Source: Corynebacterium ulcerans
GTDB lineage: Bacteria > Actinomycetota > Actinomycetes > Mycobacteriales > Mycobacteriaceae
NCBI RefSeq assembly: GCF_900187135.1
Contig: NZ_LT906443.1
Span: forward strand, 248,001-312,000
Length of the DNA stretch: 64,000 nt
Direction of reading: 5' to 3'
Below the pieces are notes generated by a model. The model was not told the DNA's origin and searched no databases. It saw only the letters and a program-made list of their open reading frames with translations. The position numbers and the translations under genes are program-made. Positions 17,947 to 28,081 of the stretch are shown here, piece by piece; the stretch's first letter is position 1, and each line of letters begins with the position of its first letter.

Positions 17947-20154
17947 CTAAGCTTCATCGACCTGAAGCTCGATGCCAAGATTTGCTGCCAACTTAGTCAG
18001 CATGTCGATCGCGGCTTCTGCGATAACGGTACCTGGTGGGTAAATTGCCACAGCACCGTCGTCGTAAAGCTCTTGGAAGTCACCTGGCGGGATCACACCA
18101 CCAACAACAATCATGATGTCTTCACGACCAAGTTTTGCTAGTTCTTCCTTTAACGCAGGTACCAAGGTGAGGTGGCCTGCAGCTAGAGACGACACTCCAA
18201 CGACATGAACGTCGGCGTCTACGGCAGCCCGCGCCGCCTCTGCGGGAGTCTGGAAGAGCGGTCCGACGTCCACGTCCATGCCAAGGTCAGCGTAAGCAGA
18301 AGCAACAACTTTCTGCCCACGATCGTGGCCATCCTGACCCATCTTGGCTATGAAGATACGCGGGCGGCGGCCTTCTTCCGCTTCAAAGGCATCTGCCATA
18401 GCGATAGCCTTATCGACGTTGCCCACGGCGCCTTCCTTTCCGACTTCTTCCTTATACACGCCAGATAGCGTACGGATCTCTGCCTCATGACGGCCGAAAA
18501 CATCTTCAAGTGCGTCCGAGATCTCGCCAATTGAGCATTTTGCACGTGCACAGTCGACCGCGAGCTTAAGGAGATTATGATCCAGATCGCCTGGCTCCTT
18601 GGTCTCCATACGGGCGGCTTCTGTCAAAGCGTCAAGAGTGCGTTTAACTTCGGCCTCGTCACGCTCGGCACGCAACTTAGCTAGCTTCTCGATCTGCTCA
18701 GCACGCACTTTCGTGTTATCAACCTTGAGAACTTCAATCTGCTCGTCTTCCTCAACAACGTACTTGTTCACGCCGATGAGCGCTTGACGCCCAGAATCAA
18801 TTCGTGCCTGGGTACGAGCGGCAGATTCCTCAATGCGAAGCTTCGGAATTCCCTCGATAGTTGCTTGCGCCATGCCACCTGCGGCCTCGACTTCCTCGAT
18901 GTGAGCACGTGCTCGCTCAGCGAGTTGTTCGGTCAACCATTCGATGTAATAGGAACCAGCCCATGGGTCAACTGGAGCTGTGGTACCAGATTCCTGCTGC
19001 AAAAGAAGCTGGGTATTACGCGCGATGCGTGCAGAGAAATCGGTTGGTAGCGCAAGGGCCTCGTCAAGGGCGTTGGTGTGCAGCGACTGAGTGTGTCCTT
19101 GCGTAGCACCCATGGCTTCAACCGCCGTACGGGGCACATTGTTGTACACATCTTGCGCAGTTAATGACCAACCTGAGGTCTGCGAGTGGGTACGCAGAGA
19201 CTGCGACTTAGGGTTCTTCGGGTCGAACTTGGCAACCAGTTCGCTCCACAAAAGACGTCCTGCGCGTAGTTTTGCGATCTCCATAAACGTATTCATGGAG
19301 ATGCCCCAGAAGAAGGATAGACGGGGAGCAAACTTGTCTACGTCTAGTCCGACCTCTTTACCCGCACGAATGTATTCGATTCCGTCTGCAAGCGTGTAAG
19401 CAAGCTCAAGATCTGCCGTAGCACCTGCTTCTTGAATGTGGTAGCCGGAAATCGAAATCGAGTTAAACCGCGGCATCTTCATCGAGGTGTATTCGAAAAT
19501 GTTAGAGATGATGCGCATGGACGGCTTCGGCGGATAAATGTAGGTGTTACGAACCATGAACTCTTTCAGAATATCGTTCTGAATAGTTCCGGCCAGCTGT
19601 TCAGGAGCAACTCCTTGTTCCTCTGCAGTCACGATATAGAAAGCCAGGACGGGAAGAACTGCACCATTCATGGTCATGGACACCGAAACTCTACCGAGGT
19701 CAATACCAGCGAATAATTCTCGCATATCCAGAATCGAGTCAATAGCCACGCCTGCCATACCGACATCACCAACAACGCGCTCATTATCTGAGTCATATCC
19801 GCGGTGAGTAGCTAGGTCAAAAGCAACCGACAGACCTTTCTGACCAGCGGCAAGGTTACGGCGATAAAAGGCATTGGATTCCGCAGCTGTGGAAAAGCCC
19901 GCGTACTGACGGATTGTCCATGGCTGGTTGGTGTACATGGTGGGATAGGGTCCACGCATAAAAGGAACCATGCCGGGGAAAGAATCCAGCTGTTCAGCCG
20001 GAACCGAATCATCACGATCATCGCGATTAAATACCCGCGGGACGTCAATGCCCTCTGGCGTTGTCCATACTTGTTCACGCAAAGAATCAGCGTTATCCGC
20101 AGCTTTTGTCTCAGCTGCTGCAGAGTACTCAGCGAAATTTGGGATGGTGGTCAT
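17947..20154 (-). CDS. mutB: Methylmalonyl-CoA mutase large (catalytic) subunit
   Basis: Adenosylcobalamin enzyme interconverting succinyl-CoA and methylmalonyl-CoA. The 735-residue protein has the substrate barrel (about 60-560), with [20 protein letters not shown] near residue 90 and the SQTSGWSLT segment, and a C-terminal B12-binding domain with the base-off ligand motif [18 protein letters not shown]. It follows mutA by five bp. GGGAG ten bases before ATG 20154 supports the start. Works with MutA as a heterodimer and MeaB as chaperone, feeding propionyl-CoA or methylmalonyl-CoA pathways, the latter supplying methyl-branched lipid precursors in related genera. Confidence 0.96.
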   Translation of the reverse strand: MTTIPNFAEYSAAAETKAADNADSLREQVWTTPEGIDVPRVFNRDDRDDSVPAEQLDSFPGMVPFMRGPYPTMYTNQPWTIRQYAGFSTAAESNAFYRRNLAAGQKGLSVAFDLATHRGYDSDNERVVGDVGMAGVAIDSILDMRELFAGIDLGRVSVSMTMNGAVLPVLAFYIVTAEEQGVAPEQLAGTIQNDILKEFMVRNTYIYPPKPSMRIISNIFEYTSMKMPRFNSISISGYHIQEAGATADLELAYTLADGIEYIRAGKEVGLDVDKFAPRLSFFWGISMNTFMEIAKLRAGRLLWSELVAKFDPKNPKSQSLRTHSQTSGWSLTAQDVYNNVPRTAVEAMGATQGHTQSLHTNALDEALALPTDFSARIARNTQLLLQQESGTTAPVDPWAGSYYIEWLTEQLAERARAHIEEVEAAGGMAQATIEGIPKLRIEESAARTQARIDSGRQALIGVNKYVVEEDEQIEVLKVDNTKVRAEQIEKLAKLRAERDEAEVKRTLDALTEAARMETKEPGDLDHNLLKLAVDCARAKCSIGEISDALEDVFGRHEAEIRTLSGVYKEEVGKEGAVGNVDKAIAMADAFEAEEGRRPRIFIAKMGQDGHDRGQKVVASAYADLGMDVDVGPLFQTPAEAARAAVDADVHVVGVSSLAAGHLTLVPALKEELAKLGREDIMIVVGGVIPPGDFQELYDDGAVAIYPPGTVIAEAAIDMLTKLAANLGIELQVDEA

Positions 20155-20159
20155 TGTGC

Positions 20160-21971
20160 TTATGCTCCCAACTTGTCGAGCAGGCTAGTCAACGTAGCGC
20201 CTGCGTCGATCTTGAGGTTCAAGTAATCATCCGGCTCAAAATCATGCCCTGGTGAGCCAGCCAGCAAAATGGTCTCAACGCCTGCTTCACGCAATGCAGC
20301 AAAAGCTTCTGCACCAGAGGCATCGTATTCCGCGTCTGTTCCGCAGATCACGGCAATAGAAGCCGCGTGTGCTGCCTGCTCAAACTCGGGGGTTCCCGGA
20401 GTGACCTGACCGGGGTTGAGCGCCTCAATGCCGCCAGTACCCAATAGGTTGGTGATAAACCCTGTGCGGATGTTGTGCTTAGCTAGCGGGCCTAGTGGAA
20501 TAAGTGCCGCTGCTGGACGCTTCCCATGGACTTCCATGAACGCATCTGAGCGGTTACGCAACGCCTCAAACTGTGCGCCCCAGCGACGAACGTGAGTTGG
20601 TTCCACGCGTAGCTCTGCGGGAAGAGGAGCCTCTGCAAGATTGGGGAACTCGTTAATCGCAGTGATCTTCTTAACACGATGAGCGATATCGTTTCGGATT
20701 GCCTCGTGGGACTCATCCAACATGGACGTGAGTACACCAGATTCGAAAGCTGCGGTGAAACCACCTTGAGCTTCAATCTCAGTGAAAACCTTCCATGCTT
20801 TCTCGGCGATTTCCGAGGTGAGTTTTTCCACGTAGTAGCTACCGCCAGCAGGATCGATAACATGGCCTAGGTGGGACTCTTCTAGAAGAAGCAGGTTGGT
20901 GTTACGCGCGATACGGTGCGCAAACGGGCGAGAAATCTTGGGAAGCCCGCCGGGGATTGCCCAGTCAAAGCACAGCACCTCAACGTCATGAGCACCGCCA
21001 ACTCCACCGGCAAAAGCAGCGACCGTTGAACGCAGCATATTGACCCATGGGTCACGCTGAGAAAACATAACTGGAGCCGTCAAGGCGTGGAGTGGCGCAC
21101 TACCGTGCTCTGCTGCGCCGACGATTTCCGCAACTCGTGCCCACAGGGTACGCGCGGCGCGCAGCTTAGAGATCTGCGCAAACTGGTCATCGGTGACCGC
21201 ATATCGGAAGGACAACTGATCAAGTGCGTCAGCAACATTCAGGCCTGCTGCGGTAAGCTCCCTGAGATACTGAGCGCCAGCGGCAAGAGCCAAACCGATT
21301 TCTTGTGCATCCGTAGCACTCTGGTTAGAGAAAGAAACGGCATCAATCAGGATGGCACGAGTATTCTTGCGTTCTGCTGCGCCGACGGCCAAAGACACCG
21401 CAGTGGGTAGGTCAACAGAGGCAGATCCATCGACCCAAGAAGAAAGCGGAGAAGCTCCCAGCTCGATCAGCTTGGGATCAGCATCTTGGGCGTCGATAAG
21501 CTTATAAAGCTCCTCTGCCGCACTGGCAGTGGCCTCGCCTGAGTTAAGTCGAACCGGAGCGTACTGAAAGAGCACTCCCTTCAACAGCTTTTCGACGCCC
21601 TCAGCGCCGTAAATAACGATGTCAGTCGTACCGTTATCGAGCGCAGATAAAAGTTGCTCATTCGAAGCGGAGGGACCGAAAGACTCGGTCGCTCCCCAGC
21701 CAACGCCTTCCTCAGCGCCTGCGCCGCGTGCGCCGCGAGTAAACGGGAAGACTCCAGGAAGAGTGACTTCAGCGAGCTCATCAACGCGGTTATACAGCGG
21801 GTTAACGTTAATTCCGTCATAGGTTGTACGAATCAGCTTTTTCCAGATATCAAGCGGAATATCGGCAACGTCTTGCTTACGTACTCGGGCAAAAACCTTG
21901 GCAACAGCCTTGTACCAAGCCTGCTGTTGGGCTTCAAATTCTTCGGTTTGGGCGAATCGTGTGTCAGTCAC
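20160..21971 (-). CDS. mutA: Methylmalonyl-CoA mutase small subunit
   Basis: Structural partner of MutB. The 603-residue protein keeps the barrel and B12-domain fold of the large subunit, but the cobalamin-ligand DxHxxG motif is absent: the corresponding C-terminal region reads [20 protein letters not shown]. This is normal for the small subunit. It begins with GTG at 21969-21971, and a 15-nt palindrome lies directly against the start codon. First gene of mutA-mutB-meaB. Confidence 0.94.
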   Translation of the reverse strand: MTDTRFAQTEEFEAQQQAWYKAVAKVFARVRKQDVADIPLDIWKKLIRTTYDGINVNPLYNRVDELAEVTLPGVFPFTRGARGAGAEEGVGWGATESFGPSASNEQLLSALDNGTTDIVIYGAEGVEKLLKGVLFQYAPVRLNSGEATASAAEELYKLIDAQDADPKLIELGASPLSSWVDGSASVDLPTAVSLAVGAAERKNTRAILIDAVSFSNQSATDAQEIGLALAAGAQYLRELTAAGLNVADALDQLSFRYAVTDDQFAQISKLRAARTLWARVAEIVGAAEHGSAPLHALTAPVMFSQRDPWVNMLRSTVAAFAGGVGGAHDVEVLCFDWAIPGGLPKISRPFAHRIARNTNLLLLEESHLGHVIDPAGGSYYVEKLTSEIAEKAWKVFTEIEAQGGFTAAFESGVLTSMLDESHEAIRNDIAHRVKKITAINEFPNLAEAPLPAELRVEPTHVRRWGAQFEALRNRSDAFMEVHGKRPAAALIPLGPLAKHNIRTGFITNLLGTGGIEALNPGQVTPGTPEFEQAAHAASIAVICGTDAEYDASGAEAFAALREAGVETILLAGSPGHDFEPDDYLNLKIDAGATLTSLLDKLGA

Positions 21972-21986
21972 GAGTGGGACCCACTC
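21972..21986 (-). promoter_or_regulatory. Palindrome abutting the mutA start codon
   Basis: GAGTGGG-A-CCCACTC ends exactly at the base before the GTG. Upstream of it on the minus strand is GAGGGGAG, a possible ribosome site, partly shared with the palindrome. A stem here could mask translation initiation, or the element could be an operator. Confidence 0.45.
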
Positions 21987-22196
21987 CCCTCACATTTGTG
22001 GAACTCGAGGCTGACCCTTGGACAAGGGACAGACTCCAAGCTCCGTTTGTGTCTTGAGTTGATATGTCGTGGCGCTGGGCACCAGATCATCTAAAGCACC
22101 TAATGCCTCACAACAAGCCTTAAGTGTAGTCTGCATCAATTCTTTTCTGTGGGCTTTTTCCCGAATGGGTGGAATCGGGCATTAAGGTAAACCCTC

Positions 22197-22898
22197 GTGA
22201 ACAGTTTTTTTAACTTTGCTTGGGGCATTTTTCGTGATGGATTAAACACTATTAGGTCATGGAGTATGGCTAAAAAGATAGGTGTTTTTGCACTAGGTGT
22301 GGCTTTTATTCTCATTACGATTCTCATGGATGTTCCCAGTGTGGAAACACTAAGGGCCTGGGCCAATGAGGCAGGTAGCGCCTTTGTGATTTTGTTCGCT
22401 TTTCTCTATATCGGAATCACTCAGTTTCCGATTCCACGTACCCTCCTTACTTTGTCCGCTGGGGTTCTCTTTGGTGCTATCAAAGGGATCATCATTGCTC
22501 TCACATGCACAACAATCTCCGCAGTGATCTCTCTACTTATAGTCCGCAAACTATTAGGCGAATGGATGGCGCCAAGGCTCACTCATCCAGCAGTTTCTGG
22601 AATCAACCAACGTCTACGTCAGCGAGGATGGCTTGCTGTCGCTTCATTGCGTATGATCGCCGGCGTCCCCTTTTCCATCATGAATTATGTGGCTGCCCTA
22701 ACCGCCGTTCCCCCTCTTGGCTTCGCTCTAGCGACACTCGTAGGTTCTGCACCAGGCACTATCGTGGTCGTTATTCTCGGAGATTCCATCCTGCGTGGTG
22801 CAGATGTAAAAATTCTTCTATTCTCAGCTTCACTTGCAGGGTTAGGCATCCTGGGGTTGCTTATCGACGCCCGCATGCCAGTTAAAACGCGCCGGTAG
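22197..22898 (+). CDS. TVP38/TMEM64-family (VTT/DedA-like) membrane protein
   Basis: A 233-residue membrane protein with about five to six hydrophobic segments. The VTT-domain core is seen in the FPIPRTLLTLSAGVLFGA segment (around residue 80) and the later RMIAGVPFSIMNYVAAL segment (around residue 150). Members are lipid scramblase-like or transporter-like proteins; the substrate is unknown here. TAAGGT eight bases before GTG 22197 suggests a leaderless mRNA. It is divergent from mutA. Confidence 0.87.
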   Translation: MNSFFNFAWGIFRDGLNTIRSWSMAKKIGVFALGVAFILITILMDVPSVETLRAWANEAGSAFVILFAFLYIGITQFPIPRTLLTLSAGVLFGAIKGIIIALTCTTISAVISLLIVRKLLGEWMAPRLTHPAVSGINQRLRQRGWLAVASLRMIAGVPFSIMNYVAALTAVPPLGFALATLVGSAPGTIVVVILGDSILRGADVKILLFSASLAGLGILGLLIDARMPVKTRR

Positions 22899-22986
22899 AT
22901 AGACTATGCTCATATCCATATAGTTTTACAGGGGAAGGTCATCTTCCTCTTAACCTTCATTTATTTTTAATGTATAAGGGAGTATC

Positions 22987-23559
22987 TTGTTCGCTATCCA
23001 TGCGCGATACCGTGGACGAGAGCGTCGACGCGCTCAGTTCGTTCAACAGTCCGCACGAGCGTTAAGCACGCTAAAAGGAGTGGATGAGTTTACGGTTGTT
23101 GGCGTAGAAGACATAGCGTCAGTTATAACAACAGCCGAGGCCGCCTGTGACACAGTCATGGCACTCATCGCTGGAGGCGACTGGGCAATAGGAATAGGCG
23201 TGCTTGATTCGCCTACTGCTACCCGAGACGATGCTCTTGTTCTCGCTGCTACGGCGTTAGGTAATAGCGCCCGCGGTGGCACCATCAAAGCAAAGGTCAA
23301 GCACGATAAAAACTGGGCAGATTCTATTCAATCAGCCTTTTCTTTGCTCAACTATGTTCTCTCACGCCGGACTCCCGAAGGTAGAGAAGCGACAAGTCTC
23401 ATGCGTTCGGGTTTTAACCAAAACGAAGCCGCAGCAGAACTTGGCATATCCAAGCAGGCAATGAGCCAGCGATTGCAGGCTGCCGGCTGGCAAGCAGAAC
23501 TCTCCGGATACCGACTAGCCATCCAGATCCTTAAACGAGCAAATCGCGAAAACGCATAA
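22987..23559 (+). CDS. Helix-turn-helix protein of unknown function
   Basis: A 190-residue protein starting at TTG 22987 with AAGGGAG about seven bases upstream. The C-terminal third holds a helix-turn-helix: FNQNEAAAELGISKQAMSQR around residue 145, close to the sigma-like/MarR recognition-helix pattern. The first 120 residues are rich in Ala and Val with DDALVLAATALGNSARGG; this part has a flavour of a small ligand-binding or SatD-like domain, but I do not recognise it firmly. It follows the TVP38-type gene by 88 bp. Confidence 0.7.
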   Translation: MFAIHARYRGRERRRAQFVQQSARALSTLKGVDEFTVVGVEDIASVITTAEAACDTVMALIAGGDWAIGIGVLDSPTATRDDALVLAATALGNSARGGTIKAKVKHDKNWADSIQSAFSLLNYVLSRRTPEGREATSLMRSGFNQNEAAAELGISKQAMSQRLQAAGWQAELSGYRLAIQILKRANRENA

Positions 23560-23580
23560 AGAAACCTCGAAATCAAAGAA

Positions 23581-23615
23581 AAGCCGTTACCTTCTGATAT
23601 TGAAGATAACGGCTT
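23581..23615. terminator. Bidirectional terminator between convergent genes
   Basis: AAGCCGTTA / TAACGGCTT with a second inner stem CTTC/GAAG after one mismatch. It lies between the HTH gene (plus) and the SPFH gene (minus) and has T-rich flanks on both strands. Confidence 0.75.
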
Positions 23616-23628
23616 AATTTCATTGCGC

Positions 23629-24840
23629 TTATGCGAAAGCTTCTGGGTTTCCTAACATTAAATCATCAGTCTGATTTAGCGTTTTCTGCTCAATCGCAGG
23701 CTGTGCGCTAGCTTTTTCTTTTGAGGAAGAACCCGTAACGCTCGTAGGTTCATCCACGGGTTTGTTTGCCACCGCTTTTGCAGCTGCTACTGCGGCCTCG
23801 ATTTCCGGATTGGATGAAGCTTTAAACCAATCCTCATGATCATCTTCCTCTGCCACGTCAAGGCTGCGTTGATCTACCTCGCTACTTTCATAACGGAAAA
23901 CTCCGTCATCATCTTTCTTGGCTAACGCTTTAGCAAACTGTTCAAGGGAATCACCGAACTGACTCGGGATCATCCACATAGTCGATGCTTTACCCTCAGC
24001 AAGCTTAGGGAGCTTTTCCAGGTACTGGTAGGCCAAGACCTCAGGAGTCACCTGAGCTGATTTAATTGCAGCGTTAACTTTTTGGATTGCTCGTGCTTCA
24101 CCTTGAGCTTCCAAATACCTTGCTGCCCTGTCTCCTTCAGCTCGCAAAATAGTAGCTTCGCGCTCGGCTTCAGCCGCCAAAATCGCCGCGTGTTTTTCAC
24201 CCTCTGCAGCAAGAATTTTAGCTTGCTTCTCGCCTTCCGCAGTACGAATATCTGACTCACGGCGCCCCTCTGCAGTCAAAATCATGGCGCGCTTTTCTCG
24301 GTCAGCTTTCATCTGCATTTCCATCGACTGCTGGATCGATGGTGGCGGATCAATCGCTTTGAGCTCGACTCGGCTAATACGCAGACCCCATTTGGTCGTA
24401 GCAGCGTCTAATTCACCGCGCAGTCTACGGTTAATAACCTCGCGCGACGTTAAAGTCTCTTCCAGAGTCATACCGCCTACTACGTCGCGAAGCGTAGCTA
24501 CTGAGATTTGCTCAACACCGACAATGTAGTTGTCTACTCCATAGATAGCACGAGCAGCGTCATTGATTTGGAATGTCACTACCGTATCAATGGCAACTGT
24601 CAGGTTATCTTGCGTGATCACTGCCTGAGGTGGGAAAGAAACAACCCTCTCCCTTGTATCCACTTTTGCCCGAACGCGATCGATGAAGGGAACAAGAAGA
24701 CTCACACCACCAGAAACCGTCTTTGTATAGCGCCCAAGACGTTCGATGACAGCCGCCTCACCTTGAGGAATAATGACGATTGATTTTGCGATGACGAGAG
24801 CCACAAAGACCACCACCACCGCTAAAAAAATAAAAGACAC
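23629..24840 (-). CDS. SPFH/band 7 (stomatin/QmcA-like) membrane protein
   Basis: A 403-residue protein with one N-terminal membrane anchor (FIFLAVVVVFVALVIAKS) and an SPFH domain (about 25-190) with IIPQGEAAVIERLGRYTKT. A long Ala/Glu-rich helical region with repeated AEGEK/AEGDR units follows (about 190-250), then a low-complexity tail. Such proteins oligomerise into membrane scaffolds and organise membrane microdomains or modulate FtsH-type proteolysis. It begins immediately after the NfeD stop (TAAGTG), the common NfeD-SPFH pairing. Confidence 0.92.
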   Translation of the reverse strand: MSFIFLAVVVVFVALVIAKSIVIIPQGEAAVIERLGRYTKTVSGGVSLLVPFIDRVRAKVDTRERVVSFPPQAVITQDNLTVAIDTVVTFQINDAARAIYGVDNYIVGVEQISVATLRDVVGGMTLEETLTSREVINRRLRGELDAATTKWGLRISRVELKAIDPPPSIQQSMEMQMKADREKRAMILTAEGRRESDIRTAEGEKQAKILAAEGEKHAAILAAEAEREATILRAEGDRAARYLEAQGEARAIQKVNAAIKSAQVTPEVLAYQYLEKLPKLAEGKASTMWMIPSQFGDSLEQFAKALAKKDDDGVFRYESSEVDQRSLDVAEEDDHEDWFKASSNPEIEAAVAAAKAVANKPVDEPTSVTGSSSKEKASAQPAIEQKTLNQTDDLMLGNPEAFA

Positions 24841-25269
24841 TTATGATTCCTTCCAGACGACTGCTGTCGCACCGTCAATTTCTATTACTGTGACCGATTG
24901 ACCCGGCTCAAAATGATGCCCCGGATCAAGACTCCGCGCAGACCATATAGATCCGTCGAATCGAATCTGTCCGCCTTCTCCCGTTATCGGTTCGAGAACC
25001 TCAGCTGCGGATCCGATGAGGGCACGCGCGGATGTATCCAATGCAACAGGCTTGTAAAGCCTCTTTTTAAGAGCTGGTTTAAGGATAAAAAGAAAGGCGA
25101 TAGATGTAGCGGCAAAGGTAGTCGCTTCTACCCAAAGGGGTGCGTCTGCAAGGCCAACTGCGGCTGCAGCTAAAGCTCCAAGTCCGAGCATAAGAAAGGT
25201 CAACTCACCGGCAAGCAACTCTAAGCCAATGAGTGAGATACCTGCGATTAACCAAATCAAAGCTGCCAC
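24841..25269 (-). CDS. NfeD-family membrane protein
   Basis: A 142-residue short-form NfeD: three to four hydrophobic segments in the first 75 residues (LIWLIAGISLIGLELLAGE), then a C-terminal OB-fold domain with LIGSAAEVLEPITGEGGQI and the conserved VxVxEIDGATAVV strand. I place the start at GTG 25269 because TATGAT, a near-ideal -10, lies six bases upstream; the frame extends to TTG 25299 without a ribosome site. It partners the adjacent SPFH protein. Confidence 0.88.
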   Translation of the reverse strand: MAALIWLIAGISLIGLELLAGELTFLMLGLGALAAAAVGLADAPLWVEATTFAATSIAFLFILKPALKKRLYKPVALDTSARALIGSAAEVLEPITGEGGQIRFDGSIWSARSLDPGHHFEPGQSVTVIEIDGATAVVWKES

Positions 25270-25275
25270 GCCACC

Positions 25276-25281
25276 ATCATA
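25276..25281 (-). promoter_or_regulatory. -10 box of nfeD-SPFH operon
   Basis: TATGAT on the minus strand, six bases before GTG 25269; supports a leaderless start and sets the start codon. Confidence 0.5.
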
Positions 25282-25319
25282 CTGAAAAACACTGTGCAAT
25301 CGGTTGAAGATTTTAAGGA

Positions 25320-26162
25320 CTACACAAGATCTTCTTTGCTTAACTCTGGGGTGGTCACAAAGTCAACAAGCCTTTCAACCGCACCGATGAGCGAAGAATC
25401 CACATCACGAAAAGAACTCACCGCGTTATAAACGCGATTCCATCCCTCTTTAGGATCACTCCACCCCACGCGCCGGCAAACCCCAGTTTTCCAGTCTTCT
25501 CCGTAAGGTACTCCTGGCCAGGCACGCAGCCCGAGCCGTTCAGGCTTCACTGCAGCCCAAATATCTATAAAAGGGTGCCCCGTAACCAGGACATGAGGAC
25601 CAACAGATGAGGTTAGGCGCATTTCTTTAGAACCTGTGACCAAGTGATCCGCTAAAACACCAACTCGGCGTCCATGTTGTGGCTGAAATTCATCCAAACG
25701 TTCGGGAAGATTATCTAAACCTTCAAGATATTCAACAACCACTCCTTCCACGCGGAGATCATGCCCCCAGATTTTCTCCACAATTGCTGCATCGTGAATA
25801 CCTTCTACCCAGATCCTTGAAGGTGCAGCTACCTTGGCTTCTACATTGTGTACGCGTCTTGACCCCGAATTAGACCTTTGTTGTGGAGCCTTAGGTACAT
25901 AACGAGTCAACGAGACTCTTTGTCCATCGATCATGAACGCACCTTCGCGCATTTTGAAAATACGTTCTCTCCCGTGCCGGTCTTCAAGCCGAATGAAGTC
26001 GCCGTCATAAGTGCGTTCAAAATTAACTACAGCACCGACAAAACCATCAGCCATTACTTCTACGACGAGACCTGGCTCCGCCGGAATCTGAGGAAAAGAC
26101 GGTCGCTTCTGGCGAGAATGCCCGTTAAGAATATTCCCGGAATAAGGATCAGTAAAGCTCAT
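25320..26162 (-). CDS. DUF3097-family protein
   Basis: A 280-residue cytosolic protein conserved in Actinobacteria. The first 90 residues look like a small beta domain (GLVVEVMADGFVGAVVNFER, RHGRERIFKMREGAFMIDG). The rest includes IWVEGIHDAAIVEKIWGHDLR and HVLVTGHPFIDIWAAVKP, a TOPRIM-like pattern of an acidic residue after a hydrophobic strand (WVEG and GHPF), suggesting a nucleotide or nucleic-acid role (inference). It diverges from the next gene, with 33 bp between start codons. Confidence 0.85.
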   Translation of the reverse strand: MSFTDPYSGNILNGHSRQKRPSFPQIPAEPGLVVEVMADGFVGAVVNFERTYDGDFIRLEDRHGRERIFKMREGAFMIDGQRVSLTRYVPKAPQQRSNSGSRRVHNVEAKVAAPSRIWVEGIHDAAIVEKIWGHDLRVEGVVVEYLEGLDNLPERLDEFQPQHGRRVGVLADHLVTGSKEMRLTSSVGPHVLVTGHPFIDIWAAVKPERLGLRAWPGVPYGEDWKTGVCRRVGWSDPKEGWNRVYNAVSSFRDVDSSLIGAVERLVDFVTTPELSKEDLV

Positions 26163-26195
26163 AGACCTAGAGTATTCGCTAAACTCGCTTCAGTT

Positions 26196-26969
26196 ATGAA
26201 CATCCGCACACATGTCTATTCACCGCTGCAAAATACAGCATTGTGGATCGCAGCATGGCTCTACGGCCATGAGTCCTATGACGACACCGAACAGGCCCTT
26301 AATGACCTCGAAGGCCCGCACCGCCTAGGAGACGGAGATATCGGGTTCTTTGAACTAGCCCAGACCCTAAGGTCAATCACCAGACCGCTATTACATACAT
26401 CCTCTGGAGATCCCCTACTCAGAATCGCCCTTGATGGCCCTGGAACGCCTGTTGGTCTGCCTGCACACCATGAAGCGACAACATGGGCTCAACGTGCTGG
26501 AGGCGCAATCATTGTTCCCGGAAATTTGTCAACCCAAACCCATATCTTGGTTCCACGTTGGAAAGAGATCAATGGGTTTACTACTTGGGAATCTTTTACG
26601 ACTTCCGATCCCCTGCCTGCATCTTCATACCTGACTCCAGGCGACGCCGATCGCCTGCTGACTGAAGCAACCAGAACCGCCGCTGAGCTGATCCAGTCGA
26701 GCGGTATGCGCAACTCCGAGTTAGCCAACCCGCGGCTCACCGTTGGACTACTCAACGATTTTTATGAAACTCCCGGGCTTCCCGATGCTATTGCACCTAG
26801 GGCGGCAAAGCTCATTGCACGAGCAGACCAAGTAACGGCGATTATGGAGACCGTGACCAGCGTTCTAGGTGATCATTCTTTTGATCAGCAGCTATTAAAC
26901 TTGGGTAAACATATACGAGAAGCTCGAATGACAGCTGTCAGCTATGCCATTCACGAATGGGGACGTTGA
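26196..26969 (+). CDS. Conserved hypothetical protein beside hemH
   Basis: A 257-residue protein without signal peptide, membrane span or a family I recognise. It opens with MNIRTHVYSPLQNTALWIAA and is mixed alpha/beta by composition, with a helical C-terminal half. The frame is open back to 25878, but that part overlaps the DUF3097 gene on the other strand, so I use ATG 26196. TAAACT lies ten bases upstream. Its 3' end overlaps the 3' end of hemH by 19 bp. Confidence 0.72.
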   Translation: MNIRTHVYSPLQNTALWIAAWLYGHESYDDTEQALNDLEGPHRLGDGDIGFFELAQTLRSITRPLLHTSSGDPLLRIALDGPGTPVGLPAHHEATTWAQRAGGAIIVPGNLSTQTHILVPRWKEINGFTTWESFTTSDPLPASSYLTPGDADRLLTEATRTAAELIQSSGMRNSELANPRLTVGLLNDFYETPGLPDAIAPRAAKLIARADQVTAIMETVTSVLGDHSFDQQLLNLGKHIREARMTAVSYAIHEWGR

Positions 26970-28081
26970 GCAGGCTGACAGCACTGGGGTGCGCAAGCCG
27001 CTCCGTTAAAAGAACAACCTCTCGACGGAACCGTCCCAAGATGTTGAGCGGAATCTGGGTTGAGGGTCTCATGAACAAGCTGGACAACCATCGATGCAAA
27101 TGCGCTGGTGTGCCCCACGGTTTGTGCCCTGACGATTGTGATCCCGAGCTTCTCCGCCTCAACCTGTAGCTCATTATCTAAGTCCCAAACCACTTCCATA
27201 TGATCTGAGATAAAACCGATAGCGGAGACAACTACTTTGCGAATACCTTGGGAATGAAGGTCAGTAATATGATCCACGATATCCGGCTCAAGCCAAGGAA
27301 TTTTTCCGTTTCCTGAAGCCGATTGCCACACCACATCATATTCTTGAACCCCGAGTCGATCAGCAACAAGACGCGATGCTTCAGCGATCTGACGTGAATA
27401 AAGATTTCCATCAGTAATTGTTCCTGAAGTTTCGTCAGCTATCAATGGGATGGAATGAGCAGTAAAAACAAGTCGTATTCCTTGTTTTCCCCCCTCTTTA
27501 GCGCTTACCCCAAAGCTCGCAAAGGCCTGCTGTACGACTTCGACTTCTTCATTGATAAAACTGGGGTGGTCAAAAAATTGGCGAACTTTTAAAAACTCCA
27601 ACTGAGGAAGTCCCCTGGCGTCGAGATGCTGGTTTAACTTGACCAGGTCTTCCCCATATTGACGACAACCTGAATAGCCACCCCACGCAGACGTTGCAAA
27701 CACCATAATCTTGCGATGCCCCGCCTTCGATATTTCTTCAGCAACGTCATTGGCATAGGGGTGCCAATTCCTATTACCAAAGTAGACTGGGATCGCTAAA
27801 TTCTGCTTTCGCAGTTCAGCTTCAAGATTGGCCACAATCTCACGGTTAAGCCGATTAAGAGGACTTACTCCATCAAAATGATGGTAGTGAACGGCAACTT
27901 CCTCAAGCCTTTCACGTGGTATACCGCGGCCGCGTGTGACGTTTTCCAAAAAAGGTAGCACCTGTTCAGGCCCTTCTGGTCCCCCAAAAGATAGAACCAG
28001 CACAGCATCAACATCCTCTAAATTCCACACAGGTAATGAATGAAGAGCTTTTGATCGGTACACACTATCAAAGTCGGCCAT
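26951..28081 (-). CDS. hemH: Ferrochelatase (coproporphyrin type expected)
   Basis: Inserts Fe2+ into the porphyrin; in Actinobacteria the substrate is normally coproporphyrin III (the CpfC form). The 376-residue protein has LVLSFGGPEGPEQVLPFLEN, the YHHFDGVSPLN segment, FTAHSIP with the catalytic His, and VVSAIGFISDHMEVVWDLD. An internal Cys (YSGCRQYGEDL) and a C-terminal cluster of Cys (CSFNGAACAPQCC) resemble the ligands of the [2Fe-2S] cluster known in some actinobacterial ferrochelatases. ATG 28081 is preceded by TAGGCT at six bases. Feeds heme to CtaA/CtaB further along. Confidence 0.94.
   Translation of the reverse strand: MADFDSVYRSKALHSLPVWNLEDVDAVLVLSFGGPEGPEQVLPFLENVTRGRGIPRERLEEVAVHYHHFDGVSPLNRLNREIVANLEAELRKQNLAIPVYFGNRNWHPYANDVAEEISKAGHRKIMVFATSAWGGYSGCRQYGEDLVKLNQHLDARGLPQLEFLKVRQFFDHPSFINEEVEVVQQAFASFGVSAKEGGKQGIRLVFTAHSIPLIADETSGTITDGNLYSRQIAEASRLVADRLGVQEYDVVWQSASGNGKIPWLEPDIVDHITDLHSQGIRKVVVSAIGFISDHMEVVWDLDNELQVEAEKLGITIVRAQTVGHTSAFASMVVQLVHETLNPDSAQHLGTVPSRGCSFNGAACAPQCCQPAQRPHS

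Noticed and set aside
21972..22196. Cobalamin riboswitch upstream of mutA
   Set aside because: No B12-box-like sequence is visible; only a short palindrome is present.
25878..26195. N-terminal extension of the gene at 26196
   Set aside because: It lies antisense to the DUF3097 gene and its translated sequence looks like a shadow.
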